The notes under the pieces were generated by a model that worked only from the letters and a program-made list of their open reading frames with translations, made no database searches and was not told the origin of the DNA. Source: CAZXSK01 sp964642855 (GTDB lineage Bacteria; Planctomycetota; Phycisphaerae; SM23-33). From it: a stretch of DNA of 55,150 nucleotides. The stretch is taken from positions 1-55,150 of the forward strand of contig CAZXSK010000019.1 in NCBI GenBank assembly GCA_964642855.1. Reading direction: 5' to 3'. Of this stretch, positions 37,303-46,348 are shown piece after piece (the first letter of the stretch is position 1; each line of letters begins with the position of its first letter). Made by a program: the position numbers and the translations under genes.

Positions 37303-37339
37303 AAAAAAAACGAAGCCACCGGAGCGACCGGCGGCTTCG
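37303..37339 (-). terminator. Intrinsic terminator of the candidate RNA
   Basis: Twelve continuous pairs on the minus strand (one a G-U wobble) around a 5-base loop, then eight T. The plus strand has the same stem with one mismatch followed by TTTCCGTTTT, so it may also work weakly in the other direction. Confidence 0.8.
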
Positions 37340-37470
37340 TTTCCGTTTTGGGGTGACCGAATCGGCCACCTCGTCCGTATATGGCGCTCCGCACCACACG
37401 GAGCGGTCAGAATCAACCTTGGCGAAGGGCGTCGGAGCAGGTTCTGCTTCCCTCCTGCTCCACTGGTATT
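37303..37470 (-). ncRNA. Candidate structured RNA upstream of gcvT, ending in an intrinsic terminator
   Basis: Read on the minus strand, four hairpins follow one another. H4 pairs GGAGCAGG (37434-37441) with 37454-37461; H3 is a 7-bp CGCTCCG stem at 37385-37405; H2 spans 37352-37370; the last is a terminator at 37311-37339 followed by eight T (37310-37303). Two A-C mismatches read on the plus strand, in H2 (37356/37366) and in the terminator (37318/37332), become G-U pairs on the minus strand. That points to a transcript of this strand. No known riboswitch consensus was matched, in particular not the glycine aptamer. It could be a free small RNA or a leader that controls gcvT. Confidence 0.55.
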
Positions 37471-37653
37471 CTAGGAACCAGAATCGCCGAAAGCAGATTT
37501 CAGCCGGCGTTTTTGTGACTTTTTCAGGGGCTTTTTGCCGATCCGCCGCCGACCGGAACGAACGCTCTGGATGCATGCCGGATCGACTGGTATAGTGGCT
37601 TGCACTTCGGGACTTCCGCCGTTCTCACAGGCCCTCAACTGCACGGACGCACC

Positions 37654-40600
37654 ATGGCAGGAACCGACGGCTTTACGCACCTTCACGTACACTCGCACTA
37701 CTCGCTGCTGGACGGAGGCAGCCGGGTCAAGGATCTGGTCAAACAGGCCAAGGCTTCGGGCATGGAGTCCCTGGCGCTGACTGACCACGGCAACCTGTTC
37801 GGCGCGGTGGATTTCTACCAGGCTGCCCGGGCGGAGGGCATCAAGCCCATCCTGGGCATGGAAGCTTACATCTCGCCGACGACCCGCACCGACCGCTCGA
37901 TGGGCAACCAGAAGACCGCTGCCTACCACATGCTGCTTCTGGCGATGGACCAGACCGGCTGGCAGAACCTGCTGAGGCTTTCCTCCCGGGCGTACCTGGA
38001 AGGTTTCTACTACAAGCCCCGCATCGACCGAGAGCTGCTGGCTGAGTGCTCCGACGGGTTGATCTGCACCACCGCCTGTCTGGGCGGAGAGGTACCTTCC
38101 GCGCTGCTGGCCGGGCAGGAAGACAAAGCCCGCAAGGTCGCCGGGGAGTATCTGGATATTTTCGGCAGGGAGCGGTTTTTCATCGAGGTCCAGAAGCAGG
38201 GCCTGGAAGAGCAGGATCGGGTGAACCCCCAGCTTGTGAAGATCGCAGGCGAGTTGGGTGTGGGCATCGTGGGCACCAACGACGTGCACTTCCTGACCCG
38301 CGACGACAAATCCGCCCACGAGATTCTGACGTGCATCTCCACGGGCAGGACCCTCAGCGACGAGAGCAAGCTCGCCTACCCCCCCGAGCTGTACCTCAAG
38401 AGCCCCGATGAGATGCGCCAGGCCCTCAAAGGCCTGACCGGTGCCGCCGACGCGACGCTCCAGATCGCCGAGATGTGCAACGTGGAGCTGGACTTCTCCG
38501 AGGAACATCTGCCCGCGTTCCCGGTTCCCGAAGGACAGACCGCCGACGGGTTCCTCTCGGAAATCGCCCACCGCGGACTCGCCGAGCGGTTCCAGGAGAG
38601 AGGCCTCGATGAGATCCCCCGGGAGTACGTCGAGCGTCTCGAGCGCGAGTTGGAGGTAATTCGAGACAAGGGCTACAGTTCGTATTTCCTGATCGTCAAC
38701 GACTTCGTGGAGTACGCCCGGGACAACGGCATTCCTGCCTCGCCGAGAGGCAGCGGGGTGGGCACGCTTCTGGGCTACTGTCTGCGGGTCCAGGAGGTGG
38801 ACCCGCTGCAGTACGGGCTGCTGTTCGAGCGGTTCACCGACCCGCAGCGGAAGGAGGCGCCCGACCTGGATATCGACATCTGCCAGGAAGGCCGATCCGA
38901 CGTCATCCGGTACGTGCGCGAGAAGTACGGGCACGTCGCGCAGATCATCACGTACGGAACGCTCAAGGCCCGCGCAGCGATTCGCGACGTAGGCCGGGTA
39001 CTCGACGTACCGCTCGCGCGGGTGGACGAGATCGCCAAGCTCGTGCCCGAGGGGCCCAAGGTCACGCTGGAGAAGGCCCTGACCGCTGAACCCGATCTCC
39101 AGAAGGAGTACGACAACGACCCGGTCGTCCGCCGGATGATCGACGCAGCCAGCCGGTTGGAAGGATTGGCGAGGCATTCGGGCATTCACGCAGCCGGGGT
39201 GATCATCTGCGACGAGCCGCTGGAGCATTTCGTGCCGTTGTGTCGCTCGGCCGACAGCGAAGACGCCGTCACGCAGTGGGACGGGCCGACCTGCGACATG
39301 GCCGGGATGATGAAGATGGACTTCCTGGGCCTGCGCACGTTGACGATCGTGCAGCGGGCGTGCGAGCTGGCGTCCGAGCGGACGGGCGAAACGATCAACT
39401 CCGACAAGTTCCCGCTGGACGACGACGAGGTGTTCGGACTCTTCCGCGAGGGGCATACCGACGGGGTGTTCCAGTTCGAGTCCGACGGGATGAAGAACGT
39501 GCTCATGCAGATGCAGCCTCAGCGGATCGAGGAACTCATCGCGGCCAACGCGATGTATCGCCCCGGGCCGATGGAGCTGATTCCCACGTACTGCGCGCGG
39601 AAGTTCGGCAAGGAGGACGTCCCCTCGGTGCATTCGCTGGTGGACGACCTGCTGGCCGAGACGTACGGCATCATGACCTACCAGGAACAGGTCATGCAGG
39701 TGCTCAACCGGCTGGGGAAACTGCCTCTCGCTCGCGCGCTGACGCTCATTAAGGCGATCTCCAAGAAGAAGGAGAAAGTCATCGCCGCCGAGCGGCCCAA
39801 CTTCATGCAGGGCGCGCAGGAAAGCGGCATTTCCGAGCAGGAAGCCAACGAGCTGTTCGAGCTGATTCTCAAGTTCGCGGGGTACGGCTTCAACAAGTCC
39901 CACTCCACCCAGTACGCGATCCTGGCTTACAAGACCGCGTACATGAAGGTGCACTATCCGCGGGAGTTCATCGCAGCGACGCTCACCTTCGAGTGCAGCG
40001 ACACCGACAAGGTCGTGCAGTACATGGCCGAGGCGGCGCGCATGGGCGTGAAGGTTCTCCCGCCGGACATCAACGCCTGCGGCTCGGACTTCGCCGTCGA
40101 CGGGCAGGCGGTGCGGTTCGGGCTGGCCGCGGTCAAGGGCGTGGGGCAAAAGGCCGTCGAGGCGATTGTCGCAGCCCGCCAGGAGAATGGCCCGTTCACC
40201 GACCTGTACCACTTCTGCGAGCATGTGGACCTTCGCGCGGTGAACCGGGCGACCATTGAAGCGCTGATCAAGTGCGGCGCGTTCGACGCCCTCGGCGCGA
40301 CGCGCGCAGCGATGATCGCCGCCCTGGACAGCGCGATATCTCTTGGTCAGCGCGCAGCGGAGGATCGCAAGAGCGGACAGATGAGTTTCTTCGGCGACGG
40401 CGGCGCGCTGGGCGGGGGGGAGAATGAAAGGCCCCGTTTCCCCGATGTCGAGCCGTGGTCGGAATCGCAGGTCCTCGCAGCCGAGAAGGACACGCTGGGG
40501 TTCTATATCACGTCCCACCCGCTGGTGAAATATGGCCGGGAGCTGTCGAGCCTGTCCCAGCCGGGCGGGTTCTCGCTGGCCACCGCCGACCAGCTGGCCG

Positions 40601-41220
40601 ACGGGGCGTCGGTGACGGTAGGCTGCATGATCTCCCAGGTCCGTCCGACGTTTACGAAGAAGGCCAACAAGAAGATGGCCATGCTCACCGTCGAGGACAC
40701 GTCCGGCAAGTGCGACGCGGTGGTCTTCCCGCGGGCGTACGAGGAGTACGGGCACCTCGTCGAGGCGGAGGCGATCGTTTTCCTGCGCGGGTCGGTGGAC
40801 CGTCGGCGCGAGCGGCCGAGCATTCTGGTTGACGAGATCATCCCCATCTCCGAAGCGCTGGAGAAGCTCAGCGGCCTGCTTGTGTTGCGCCTGCCTCCCG
40901 TCAGCGACGGCGGGATGCTGGGCAAGCTGCGGGACGTTCTTGCCGGGCAGAAGGGCAACTGTCCGGTGCTGCTGGAGCTTTGCCCGTCGTGCAGGCCCGA
41001 CGTTCGCGCGAAGATCCGCGCGGGCAGCGAATGGGGCATCAAGCCGTCGCGCGCACTGGCGGATTCGCTGGAGGAAGTTCTGGGCGACCAGAAGCATTTC
41101 ATGTTCTGTCCGCGCCCGATGCAGAGCGCCACCAACGGGCGCAGAAGGAACTGGAACTCGAATCGTTCGGCGCGCGGGCAAGTGGGCGTTGCGTCCGAAG
41201 CAGTTACGCGCTTCAACTAG
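37654..41220 (+). CDS. dnaE: DNA polymerase III alpha subunit
   Basis: 1188 residues from ATG 37654; a TTG at 37600 is unlikely. The replicative polymerase. The N-terminal PHP domain begins HLHVHSHYSLLDGG; the polymerase core has PRGSGVGTLLGYCL, DLDIDICQEGRSDVIRYV (the catalytic Asp pair) and GYGFNKSHSTQYAI. A helix-hairpin-helix region (VKGVGQKAVEAIV) and an OB fold (VTVGCMISQVRPTFTKKANKKMAML) follow. Upstream an extended -10 TGGTATAGT (37588-37596) is a possible promoter. It lies directly before dnaA, which is an unusual place. Confidence 0.96.
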   Translation: MAGTDGFTHLHVHSHYSLLDGGSRVKDLVKQAKASGMESLALTDHGNLFGAVDFYQAARAEGIKPILGMEAYISPTTRTDRSMGNQKTAAYHMLLLAMDQTGWQNLLRLSSRAYLEGFYYKPRIDRELLAECSDGLICTTACLGGEVPSALLAGQEDKARKVAGEYLDIFGRERFFIEVQKQGLEEQDRVNPQLVKIAGELGVGIVGTNDVHFLTRDDKSAHEILTCISTGRTLSDESKLAYPPELYLKSPDEMRQALKGLTGAADATLQIAEMCNVELDFSEEHLPAFPVPEGQTADGFLSEIAHRGLAERFQERGLDEIPREYVERLERELEVIRDKGYSSYFLIVNDFVEYARDNGIPASPRGSGVGTLLGYCLRVQEVDPLQYGLLFERFTDPQRKEAPDLDIDICQEGRSDVIRYVREKYGHVAQIITYGTLKARAAIRDVGRVLDVPLARVDEIAKLVPEGPKVTLEKALTAEPDLQKEYDNDPVVRRMIDAASRLEGLARHSGIHAAGVIICDEPLEHFVPLCRSADSEDAVTQWDGPTCDMAGMMKMDFLGLRTLTIVQRACELASERTGETINSDKFPLDDDEVFGLFREGHTDGVFQFESDGMKNVLMQMQPQRIEELIAANAMYRPGPMELIPTYCARKFGKEDVPSVHSLVDDLLAETYGIMTYQEQVMQVLNRLGKLPLARALTLIKAISKKKEKVIAAERPNFMQGAQESGISEQEANELFELILKFAGYGFNKSHSTQYAILAYKTAYMKVHYPREFIAATLTFECSDTDKVVQYMAEAARMGVKVLPPDINACGSDFAVDGQAVRFGLAAVKGVGQKAVEAIVAARQENGPFTDLYHFCEHVDLRAVNRATIEALIKCGAFDALGATRAAMIAALDSAISLGQRAAEDRKSGQMSFFGDGGALGGGENERPRFPDVEPWSESQVLAAEKDTLGFYITSHPLVKYGRELSSLSQPGGFSLATADQLADGASVTVGCMISQVRPTFTKKANKKMAMLTVEDTSGKCDAVVFPRAYEEYGHLVEAEAIVFLRGSVDRRRERPSILVDEIIPISEALEKLSGLLVLRLPPVSDGGMLGKLRDVLAGQKGNCPVLLELCPSCRPDVRAKIRAGSEWGIKPSRALADSLEEVLGDQKHFMFCPRPMQSATNGRRRNWNSNRSARGQVGVASEAVTRFN

Positions 41221-41262
41221 CGATGCCTTCCGCGTGCATAACGCCATGCGGGTATTTTCGTT

Positions 41263-41291
41263 TTGACAACTTCCGGGAACGGAAGTACATT
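41263..41291 (+). promoter_or_regulatory. dnaA promoter with a perfect palindrome in its spacer
   Basis: A consensus TTGACA (41263-41268) and TACATT (41286-41291) are exactly 17 bases apart. The spacer is almost filled by the palindrome ACTTCCGGGAACGGAAGT (41269-41286), with perfect 7-base arms. It is followed by about 145 bases of leader before the dnaA ATG. A repressor bound here would shut the promoter. No known regulator recognised. Confidence 0.7.
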
Positions 41292-41438
41292 GCTTCTCGC
41301 GTGCCGAGGGCACAGACCGGCGCAGGGAAGCGCTCAACGGCTCAAAAGGATTGAGGGCATCGCCTTTCGGGTCACGTCTTGTTGACTCCTGAACGGAAAC
41401 CAAGCGCAAGCTGTGCGCTCGTAGAGACAGGGACGCTC

Positions 41439-42782
41439 ATGGCAATTGTCGACCGCACGCTGTGGCAGAACATCATTCAGAAGGTCATCGCCGACGGCGG
41501 GAACATCATCCAGCCGTGGTTCACCAAGCTCGAACCCATCTCGCTGGATCACGGGTTGCTTGAGATCGAAGTGCCCGGCCGGGCCGAGCAGGACTACTGC
41601 CGCAAGCACGCCACGCGCTTGTTCAACGATTCCGCCCAGCAAGCTACGGGGCGACTGGTCGGCGTGTGCTTCATGACGGCAGCGGAACTGCAGGAGGTCC
41701 CCTCTGCCGGTGGCAATTCCGGCAAAGAACCGTTTGCGGGTAGCTATGAAAGTGACGCGGGGCAGCAGGTGCTCGATGACTACACCTTCGACACCTTCGT
41801 CACCGGCCCATGCAACCGTCTTGCCCACGCCGCGTGCATCGCGGTCAGCGAATCGCCGGGCACGGCGTACAATCCGCTGTTCATTCACGGGGACGTGGGT
41901 CTGGGCAAGACGCACCTGCTTCAGGCCACCAGCCAGAAGATCAAGATCGATTTGCCCAACTCGAACATCGTCTTCCTTTCGTGCGAGATGTTCGTCAATC
42001 ATTTCATCAACTCGGTCGAACAAGGCAACCTGCACGATTTCCGATTCCGCTACCGCCATGCCGACATGCTGGTGATCGATGACATCCAGTTTCTGTCCGA
42101 CCACGAGCAGACGCAGGAGGAGTTCTTCCACACGTTCAACACGCTTTACCAGGACCACAAGCAGATCGTGCTGTCCAGTGACCGCGGCCCCGGCGACCTG
42201 AAGGAACTGGAAGAACGCCTCATCAGCCGGTTCAACTGGGGGCTGGTCACGCGCATCGATCGCCCGTCGTACGAAACGCGCGTGGCGATCCTGATCCGCA
42301 AGGCGAAGCTTCGCGGGATCGACCTGCCCGACGACGTCGCCTGCTTCGTGGCCGGGCGGGTCGAAGCCAACACGCGCGAACTGGAGGGCGCCATCTCCAA
42401 GGTCGCCATGCTCGCGCAGGTTCTCGACCAGCCGATCAATCTCGACCTCGCCCGCCAGGCCTTGGGCGGCGAACCCGCCGACCGCAGCAGAGAGGTCACC
42501 ATCGAGGACATCCTCAAGGTCGTCACGTCCCGCTACAACGTGCGGCTGGCGGATCTGCAATCACGCAAGCGCACGCGTTCGATCGCCCTGCCCAGACAGA
42601 TCTGCATGTACCTGGCGCGGAACCTTACGCGTCACAGCCTCGAGGAAATTGGCGGATACTTCGGCGGACGGGACCATACCACCGTCCTGCATGCCAACAA
42701 AGCCGTCCAGGCCCTGCGGGACAAGGACGTGCAGTTCCAGGCCACCATCGACCGCCTGGCCGAGGAAGTCCAGACGACGTGA
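41439..42782 (+). CDS. dnaA: Chromosomal replication initiator DnaA
   Basis: 447 residues; ATG 41439 follows AGGGAC. A longer frame from 41379 is not needed. Domain I is short, IVDRTLWQNIIQKVIADGG; domain III has Walker A HGDVGLGKTHLL and Walker B MLVIDDIQFLSD. Domain IV ends with HSLEEIGGYFGGRDHTTVLHA, the DnaA signature that contacts TTATCCACA boxes. The protein opens the origin. Two perfect DnaA boxes occur just downstream. dnaN is not adjacent; dnaE is on the other side. Confidence 0.97.
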   Translation: MAIVDRTLWQNIIQKVIADGGNIIQPWFTKLEPISLDHGLLEIEVPGRAEQDYCRKHATRLFNDSAQQATGRLVGVCFMTAAELQEVPSAGGNSGKEPFAGSYESDAGQQVLDDYTFDTFVTGPCNRLAHAACIAVSESPGTAYNPLFIHGDVGLGKTHLLQATSQKIKIDLPNSNIVFLSCEMFVNHFINSVEQGNLHDFRFRYRHADMLVIDDIQFLSDHEQTQEEFFHTFNTLYQDHKQIVLSSDRGPGDLKELEERLISRFNWGLVTRIDRPSYETRVAILIRKAKLRGIDLPDDVACFVAGRVEANTRELEGAISKVAMLAQVLDQPINLDLARQALGGEPADRSREVTIEDILKVVTSRYNVRLADLQSRKRTRSIALPRQICMYLARNLTRHSLEEIGGYFGGRDHTTVLHANKAVQALRDKDVQFQATIDRLAEEVQTT

Positions 42783-42935
42783 TCCAAACCGGGAGCAAGC
42801 CCGCCGGCATTTGTTTTGCTTCGGCAGCTTCTGACCCGCCCCCGACGCAGAAAATCTGCGCCGGCAGTAACTCTTTGCTCAAGTCGCCCGCCTTTCCTGC
42901 CGATAGATGCAGCGGGCGAAGTGTAAACACGTCGA

Positions 42936-42944
42936 TGTGGATAA
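42936..42944 (-). promoter_or_regulatory. Perfect DnaA box (minus strand)
   Basis: TGTGGATAA, the reverse complement of TTATCCACA, lies 154 bases after the dnaA stop. Confidence 0.8.
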
Positions 42945-43070
42945 CTGATTGGATGCCGGTTGAGAGTTGCCCCGTATCCAGCAGTGCGCCACAGAAACCC
43001 GGATCGCGCCTCGGCTGTGTGATGACATTCGCCCCGGTACGCCCCCCCTCCTGTCAACACTCCCGACAGG

Positions 43071-43079
43071 TTATCCACA
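43071..43079 (+). promoter_or_regulatory. Perfect DnaA box (plus strand)
   Basis: TTATCCACA, the consensus sequence, lies 135 bases from the minus-strand box. Confidence 0.85.
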
Positions 43080-43272
43080 GCCACGCCGCCGCTGTGAAAC
43101 TCCCCATCCCTGCCCTTTCACTTGAGTTATCGTGACGGATTCGGGAGCTCAACAGTTCCGACAGGCCCTATCAGGGACTACTACTTGAAGTTCTCTATTC
43201 TAATAGACAGCAGTAAGAAAGGGTGGCCCGACAGCCAACAGCTTGCCGATGCTCCAATGAGAGCACGGTTCG

Positions 43273-44394
43273 ATGGATCGCTCGATCGAACATCGCGATA
43301 GGATTCGGTTGCCCATGTTACCCCGTAAACTGGCTCGACCACCCGGTACGAGAGATCGGACAGAACGCTCGCTCGCGCGACACGTGGCGATTCCGCTGGC
43401 CGTGCTGCTTGCGCTGGTGTTCATCGGATCGGGAGGCTACTACCTCATCGAGGGCTACTCCTGGCCGGAGTCGGTTTACATGACGCTGATCGTCATCTCC
43501 ACGGTCGGGATGGGCCTGGGCAGGGAAATGTCCTACTGGGGGCAGCTCTGGACCATGCTCTTGGTGATCATCGGCGTGGCTTCCGGAGCCGTGGTGCTCA
43601 GCTTGATCGTCGCGATGATCGTCGAAGGCCAGATCCGCGGAATGTTCGGGAGAAGACACTTGGAACGCGAAATCGAAGGACTCAGCGGACACGTCATTCT
43701 CTGCGGCTACGGCCGGATGGGAAGCCTCGTCGCCGAAGAACTCGTTGCAGCCGGCCAGAAGGTCGTCGTGGTGGATACCGACCCCGAGCGAACCGCCGAA
43801 GCGGAACGCCAGCGGCTGCTCTACGTTCTGGGCGACGCCAACGAGGAGCGAACGCTCCTGGCTGCCGGTATCACTCGGGCGGAGGTCCTCGTCGCAACGC
43901 TTCGCGACGACGCCAGCAACGTGTTCGTCACGCTCTCTGCCAGACAGGCAAACCCAAGTCTGCGGATCATTACCCGCGCTCAGCAGGCGTCGACCGAGGG
44001 AATGCTCCTCAAAGCCGGCGCAACGCGGGTACTGTGTACCCAGGTCATCGGCGCGACCCGCCTTGCCGACCTCGTGATGAGACCGGCCGTGGTGGATTTC
44101 GTCGAGATGGCCCACCGCGGGCTGGACCTGGAAATGGACCAGCTCCAGCTTACGGAGACCTCGTCAATGGTCGGGCAGACGCTGCGGGAACTGGAACTGC
44201 CCCGGCGGATCGGCGCGGTGGTCGTAGCCGTCCGGCGAGCGGACGGATCGGCTGTCTACCAGCCCACGCCGGAACTCAAACTCAACGCGGGCGATACGGT
44301 GGTGTTCGTCGGCCGGCGAGGTGCCGGGCTGGAAGTCCACAAGCTCCAGACCGTTCCCTCCGACGGCCAGCCGAGCACCCAGCCGCGGGAGTAG
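43273..44394 (+). CDS. Two-TM channel with RCK (TrkA) domain and altered selectivity filter
   Basis: 373 residues; ATG 43315 is an alternative start. Two membrane helices (about 37-58 and 90-112) surround a pore loop that reads ISTVGMGLG (T77 to G83) in place of the canonical TVGYGD. The soluble RCK part starts HVILCGYGRMGSLVAEEL (nucleotide-binding fold) and continues with VVVDTDPER and ARQANPSLRIITRAQ. A TrkA-C-like domain ends the protein. The family comprises ligand-gated potassium channels; the missing Tyr and Asp at the filter make true K+ selectivity doubtful. Confidence 0.88.
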   Translation: MDRSIEHRDRIRLPMLPRKLARPPGTRDRTERSLARHVAIPLAVLLALVFIGSGGYYLIEGYSWPESVYMTLIVISTVGMGLGREMSYWGQLWTMLLVIIGVASGAVVLSLIVAMIVEGQIRGMFGRRHLEREIEGLSGHVILCGYGRMGSLVAEELVAAGQKVVVVDTDPERTAEAERQRLLYVLGDANEERTLLAAGITRAEVLVATLRDDASNVFVTLSARQANPSLRIITRAQQASTEGMLLKAGATRVLCTQVIGATRLADLVMRPAVVDFVEMAHRGLDLEMDQLQLTETSSMVGQTLRELELPRRIGAVVVAVRRADGSAVYQPTPELKLNAGDTVVFVGRRGAGLEVHKLQTVPSDGQPSTQPRE

Positions 44395-44423
44395 CCAGCC
44401 GCTGTCCACAGGCTTTCCACAGC

Positions 44424-45083
44424 CTAGTGGTATTTCATCAGGGCTGCCCGGTAAAAGCTCCTGCCCTCGCGAACGTATTTCCGCTCGAAGTTGGTGCCCA
44501 CGATCTCGGTTTCATCTCCGCTGCCAGCCAGCTGAGGGAACGGAATCGTCGCGAACCCTTTCGCCCCTTCCAGCACACCTCGAATCTGCCGGTAGTACCC
44601 TTCGTGATCGGTCACGACCAGCAGTTGCCCGCCGACGCGCAGAACGCGCCGGATCTCGCGAAGGAATGACTTCTTGATCGACCGCCGCCGATGATGCCGT
44701 CGCTTCGGCCAGGGGTCGGGAAAGTAGATATGCACCCGCCAGACGCTTGCTTCCGGAACCCGGCCGGTCAGAAACGCCACGGCGTCGGTATGGAGCATGC
44801 GCACGTTGCTCAGGCCGGCCCGCCGGCAGCGATCGGCGGAGTAGGCGCAATACGCCCGCGCGTATTCGATTCCCAGCAGGTTGATCTCGCGGCGGTCCTT
44901 CCCGCGTTGCAGGATGAACGTTCCCTTGCCCGTGCCGATCTCGATCTCCACAGGCCTGTCGTTGCCGAACAGCCCCGCAAAATCGACCATTTCGGGCAAC
45001 GCGTCTTCATCGATCAGCACGCCTGTGGGATCCCACCGCTCGTGCTGTCCGTGGCCCAGTTGTTTGGGTGAACCGGTTCGCAT
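44424..45083 (-). CDS. trmB: tRNA (guanine-N7)-methyltransferase
   Basis: 219 residues from ATG 45083; a GTG at 45182 would add 33 residues. It adds a methyl group at G46 of tRNA. SAM-binding motif EIGTGKGTFIL (48-58), then HIYFPDPWPKRRHHRRR, the family signature carrying the RNA-binding basic patch. The end FERKYVREGRSFYRA is also standard. The gene is convergent with the channel gene. Two degenerate DnaA-like sequences lie in the short gap. Confidence 0.92.
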   Translation of the reverse strand: MRTGSPKQLGHGQHERWDPTGVLIDEDALPEMVDFAGLFGNDRPVEIEIGTGKGTFILQRGKDRREINLLGIEYARAYCAYSADRCRRAGLSNVRMLHTDAVAFLTGRVPEASVWRVHIYFPDPWPKRRHHRRRSIKKSFLREIRRVLRVGGQLLVVTDHEGYYRQIRGVLEGAKGFATIPFPQLAGSGDETEIVGTNFERKYVREGRSFYRAALMKYH

Positions 45084-45148
45084 CCCTCTACGATACGTCT
45101 CCCCCGCCGATCGGACAAGAGCCCCGGGGCGCTTTGTCCGCTGGAACC

Positions 45149-45176
45149 TTGCAATGGTTCGTCGCGGGGGGATAAT
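45149..45176 (+). promoter_or_regulatory. Predicted promoter of the isomerase-like gene
   Basis: TTGCAA (45149-45154) and GATAAT (45171-45176) are 16 bases apart and 84 bases before the ATG at 45260. Confidence 0.45.
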
Positions 45177-45259
45177 GGCCACAGGTCGACGCGCGGGTAG
45201 TGGGTCCGCGGCCGACGATCATGTCACCCTCACAAGACCGGGAGCAAGGAGACACAGCA

Positions 45260-46222
45260 ATGAAGCTCGGCGTGATGGCTGCTCTGTTTGGCGAGATGAC
45301 TCTCGACGATGCCCTGGACTACTGCGAGAAGGTCGGCCTGGATGCCATCGAGCTTCCGCTCGGCCCGTACCCGGGCGATCCGTGGGGGCTGGTCGATGTC
45401 TGCAAGAGCAAGACCAAGGTCAAGGATCTCCAGACCAAGATCTCCGATCACGGCATGGAAGTCATTGGCATCGCAGCCCATGGCAACCCGGTTCATCCGG
45501 TCAAGAAGATCGCCCAGGAGCACCACAAGCTGCACCGGGCTGCGGTGAAGCTCGCAGCGGAGCTGAAGACCTGCGTGATCAACTTCTCCGGGTGTCCGGG
45601 CGGATGCCCCGGCGACAAGTCGCCCAACTTCGTAACCTGCCCCTGGCCGGACGAGTTCAGCGAAATGGCTGCCTACCAGTGGGAAAAGGTATTGATCCCG
45701 TACTGGTCGAAGGAGAACGATTTCGCCAAGGAACACGGCGTGAAGATCGCCTTCGAAGCCCATCCGGGCATGACCGTGCACAACCCCACCGACATCGTGC
45801 GGCTCCGGAAGGCTGCGGGAAAGAATCTCGGGGCGAACCTCGACCCCAGCCACTTCTTCTGGCAGGGGATCGACCCTGTCGAAGCTGCCCGGTACCTCGG
45901 CGAGAACAAGTGCATTTTCCACGTGCACGCCAAGGACACCGGCATCGATCCGAAGAACAGCGCCATCACGGGCAACCTCGACATCCAGAGCTACGGCGAG
46001 ATCAAGAAACGCGCGTGGATCTTCCGCACGGTCGGTTATGGCCACGGGGACGAATTCTGGAAGCCGTTCCTCTCGATGCTCCGCACGCATGGCTACGACG
46101 GCGTGATCAGCATCGAGCACGAAGACAGCCTGATGAGCATGAACGAGGGATTCGAAAAGGCGGTGCTCTATCTCCAGCGAGTCCTGTTCACCGAGAAGAT
46201 GGGCCAGGCCTGGTGGTTCTAG
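45260..46222 (+). CDS. Sugar phosphate isomerase/epimerase (AP endonuclease 2-like TIM barrel)
   Basis: 320 residues; AAGGAG lies upstream of ATG 45260, so the earlier ATG at 45200 is rejected. It starts MKLGVMAALFGEMTLDDALDYCEKVGLDAIELPLG, then has IAFEAHPGMTVHNPTD, GANLDPSHFFWQG and IFHVHAKDTG, and VISIEHEDSLM, which carry the metal ligands (Glu, Asp, His, Glu) of this fold. The family interconverts sugars or cyclitols. The substrate is not readable. It stands alone with its own promoter. Confidence 0.92.
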   Translation: MKLGVMAALFGEMTLDDALDYCEKVGLDAIELPLGPYPGDPWGLVDVCKSKTKVKDLQTKISDHGMEVIGIAAHGNPVHPVKKIAQEHHKLHRAAVKLAAELKTCVINFSGCPGGCPGDKSPNFVTCPWPDEFSEMAAYQWEKVLIPYWSKENDFAKEHGVKIAFEAHPGMTVHNPTDIVRLRKAAGKNLGANLDPSHFFWQGIDPVEAARYLGENKCIFHVHAKDTGIDPKNSAITGNLDIQSYGEIKKRAWIFRTVGYGHGDEFWKPFLSMLRTHGYDGVISIEHEDSLMSMNEGFEKAVLYLQRVLFTEKMGQAWWF

Positions 46223-46348
46223 CAAGGCCAAGGCTGCTGCAGGTTCTCCGGCCACGGGTGGCCGGTGTGCAAAGCAGCGGAAGTGCAGATAAGATCAATC
46301 GACGGATCTCATCGGGATTCGGTTCGTGAACACTTAAGTGGTTTACCC

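Larger units (their letters stand above)
42783..43272. other. Putative chromosomal origin region (oriC)
   Basis: This 490-base stretch after dnaA has no supported gene. It contains two perfect DnaA boxes in opposite orientation and an AT-rich segment at about 43185-43215 (TACTACTTGAAGTTCTC onward) that could be the unwinding element. Planctomycete origins are not always beside dnaA, so this is only a candidate. Confidence 0.5.

Noticed and set aside
37153..37600. Glycine riboswitch upstream of gcvT
   Set aside because: Position is right, but the conserved glycine aptamer cores were not found; only the hairpins and terminator are reported.
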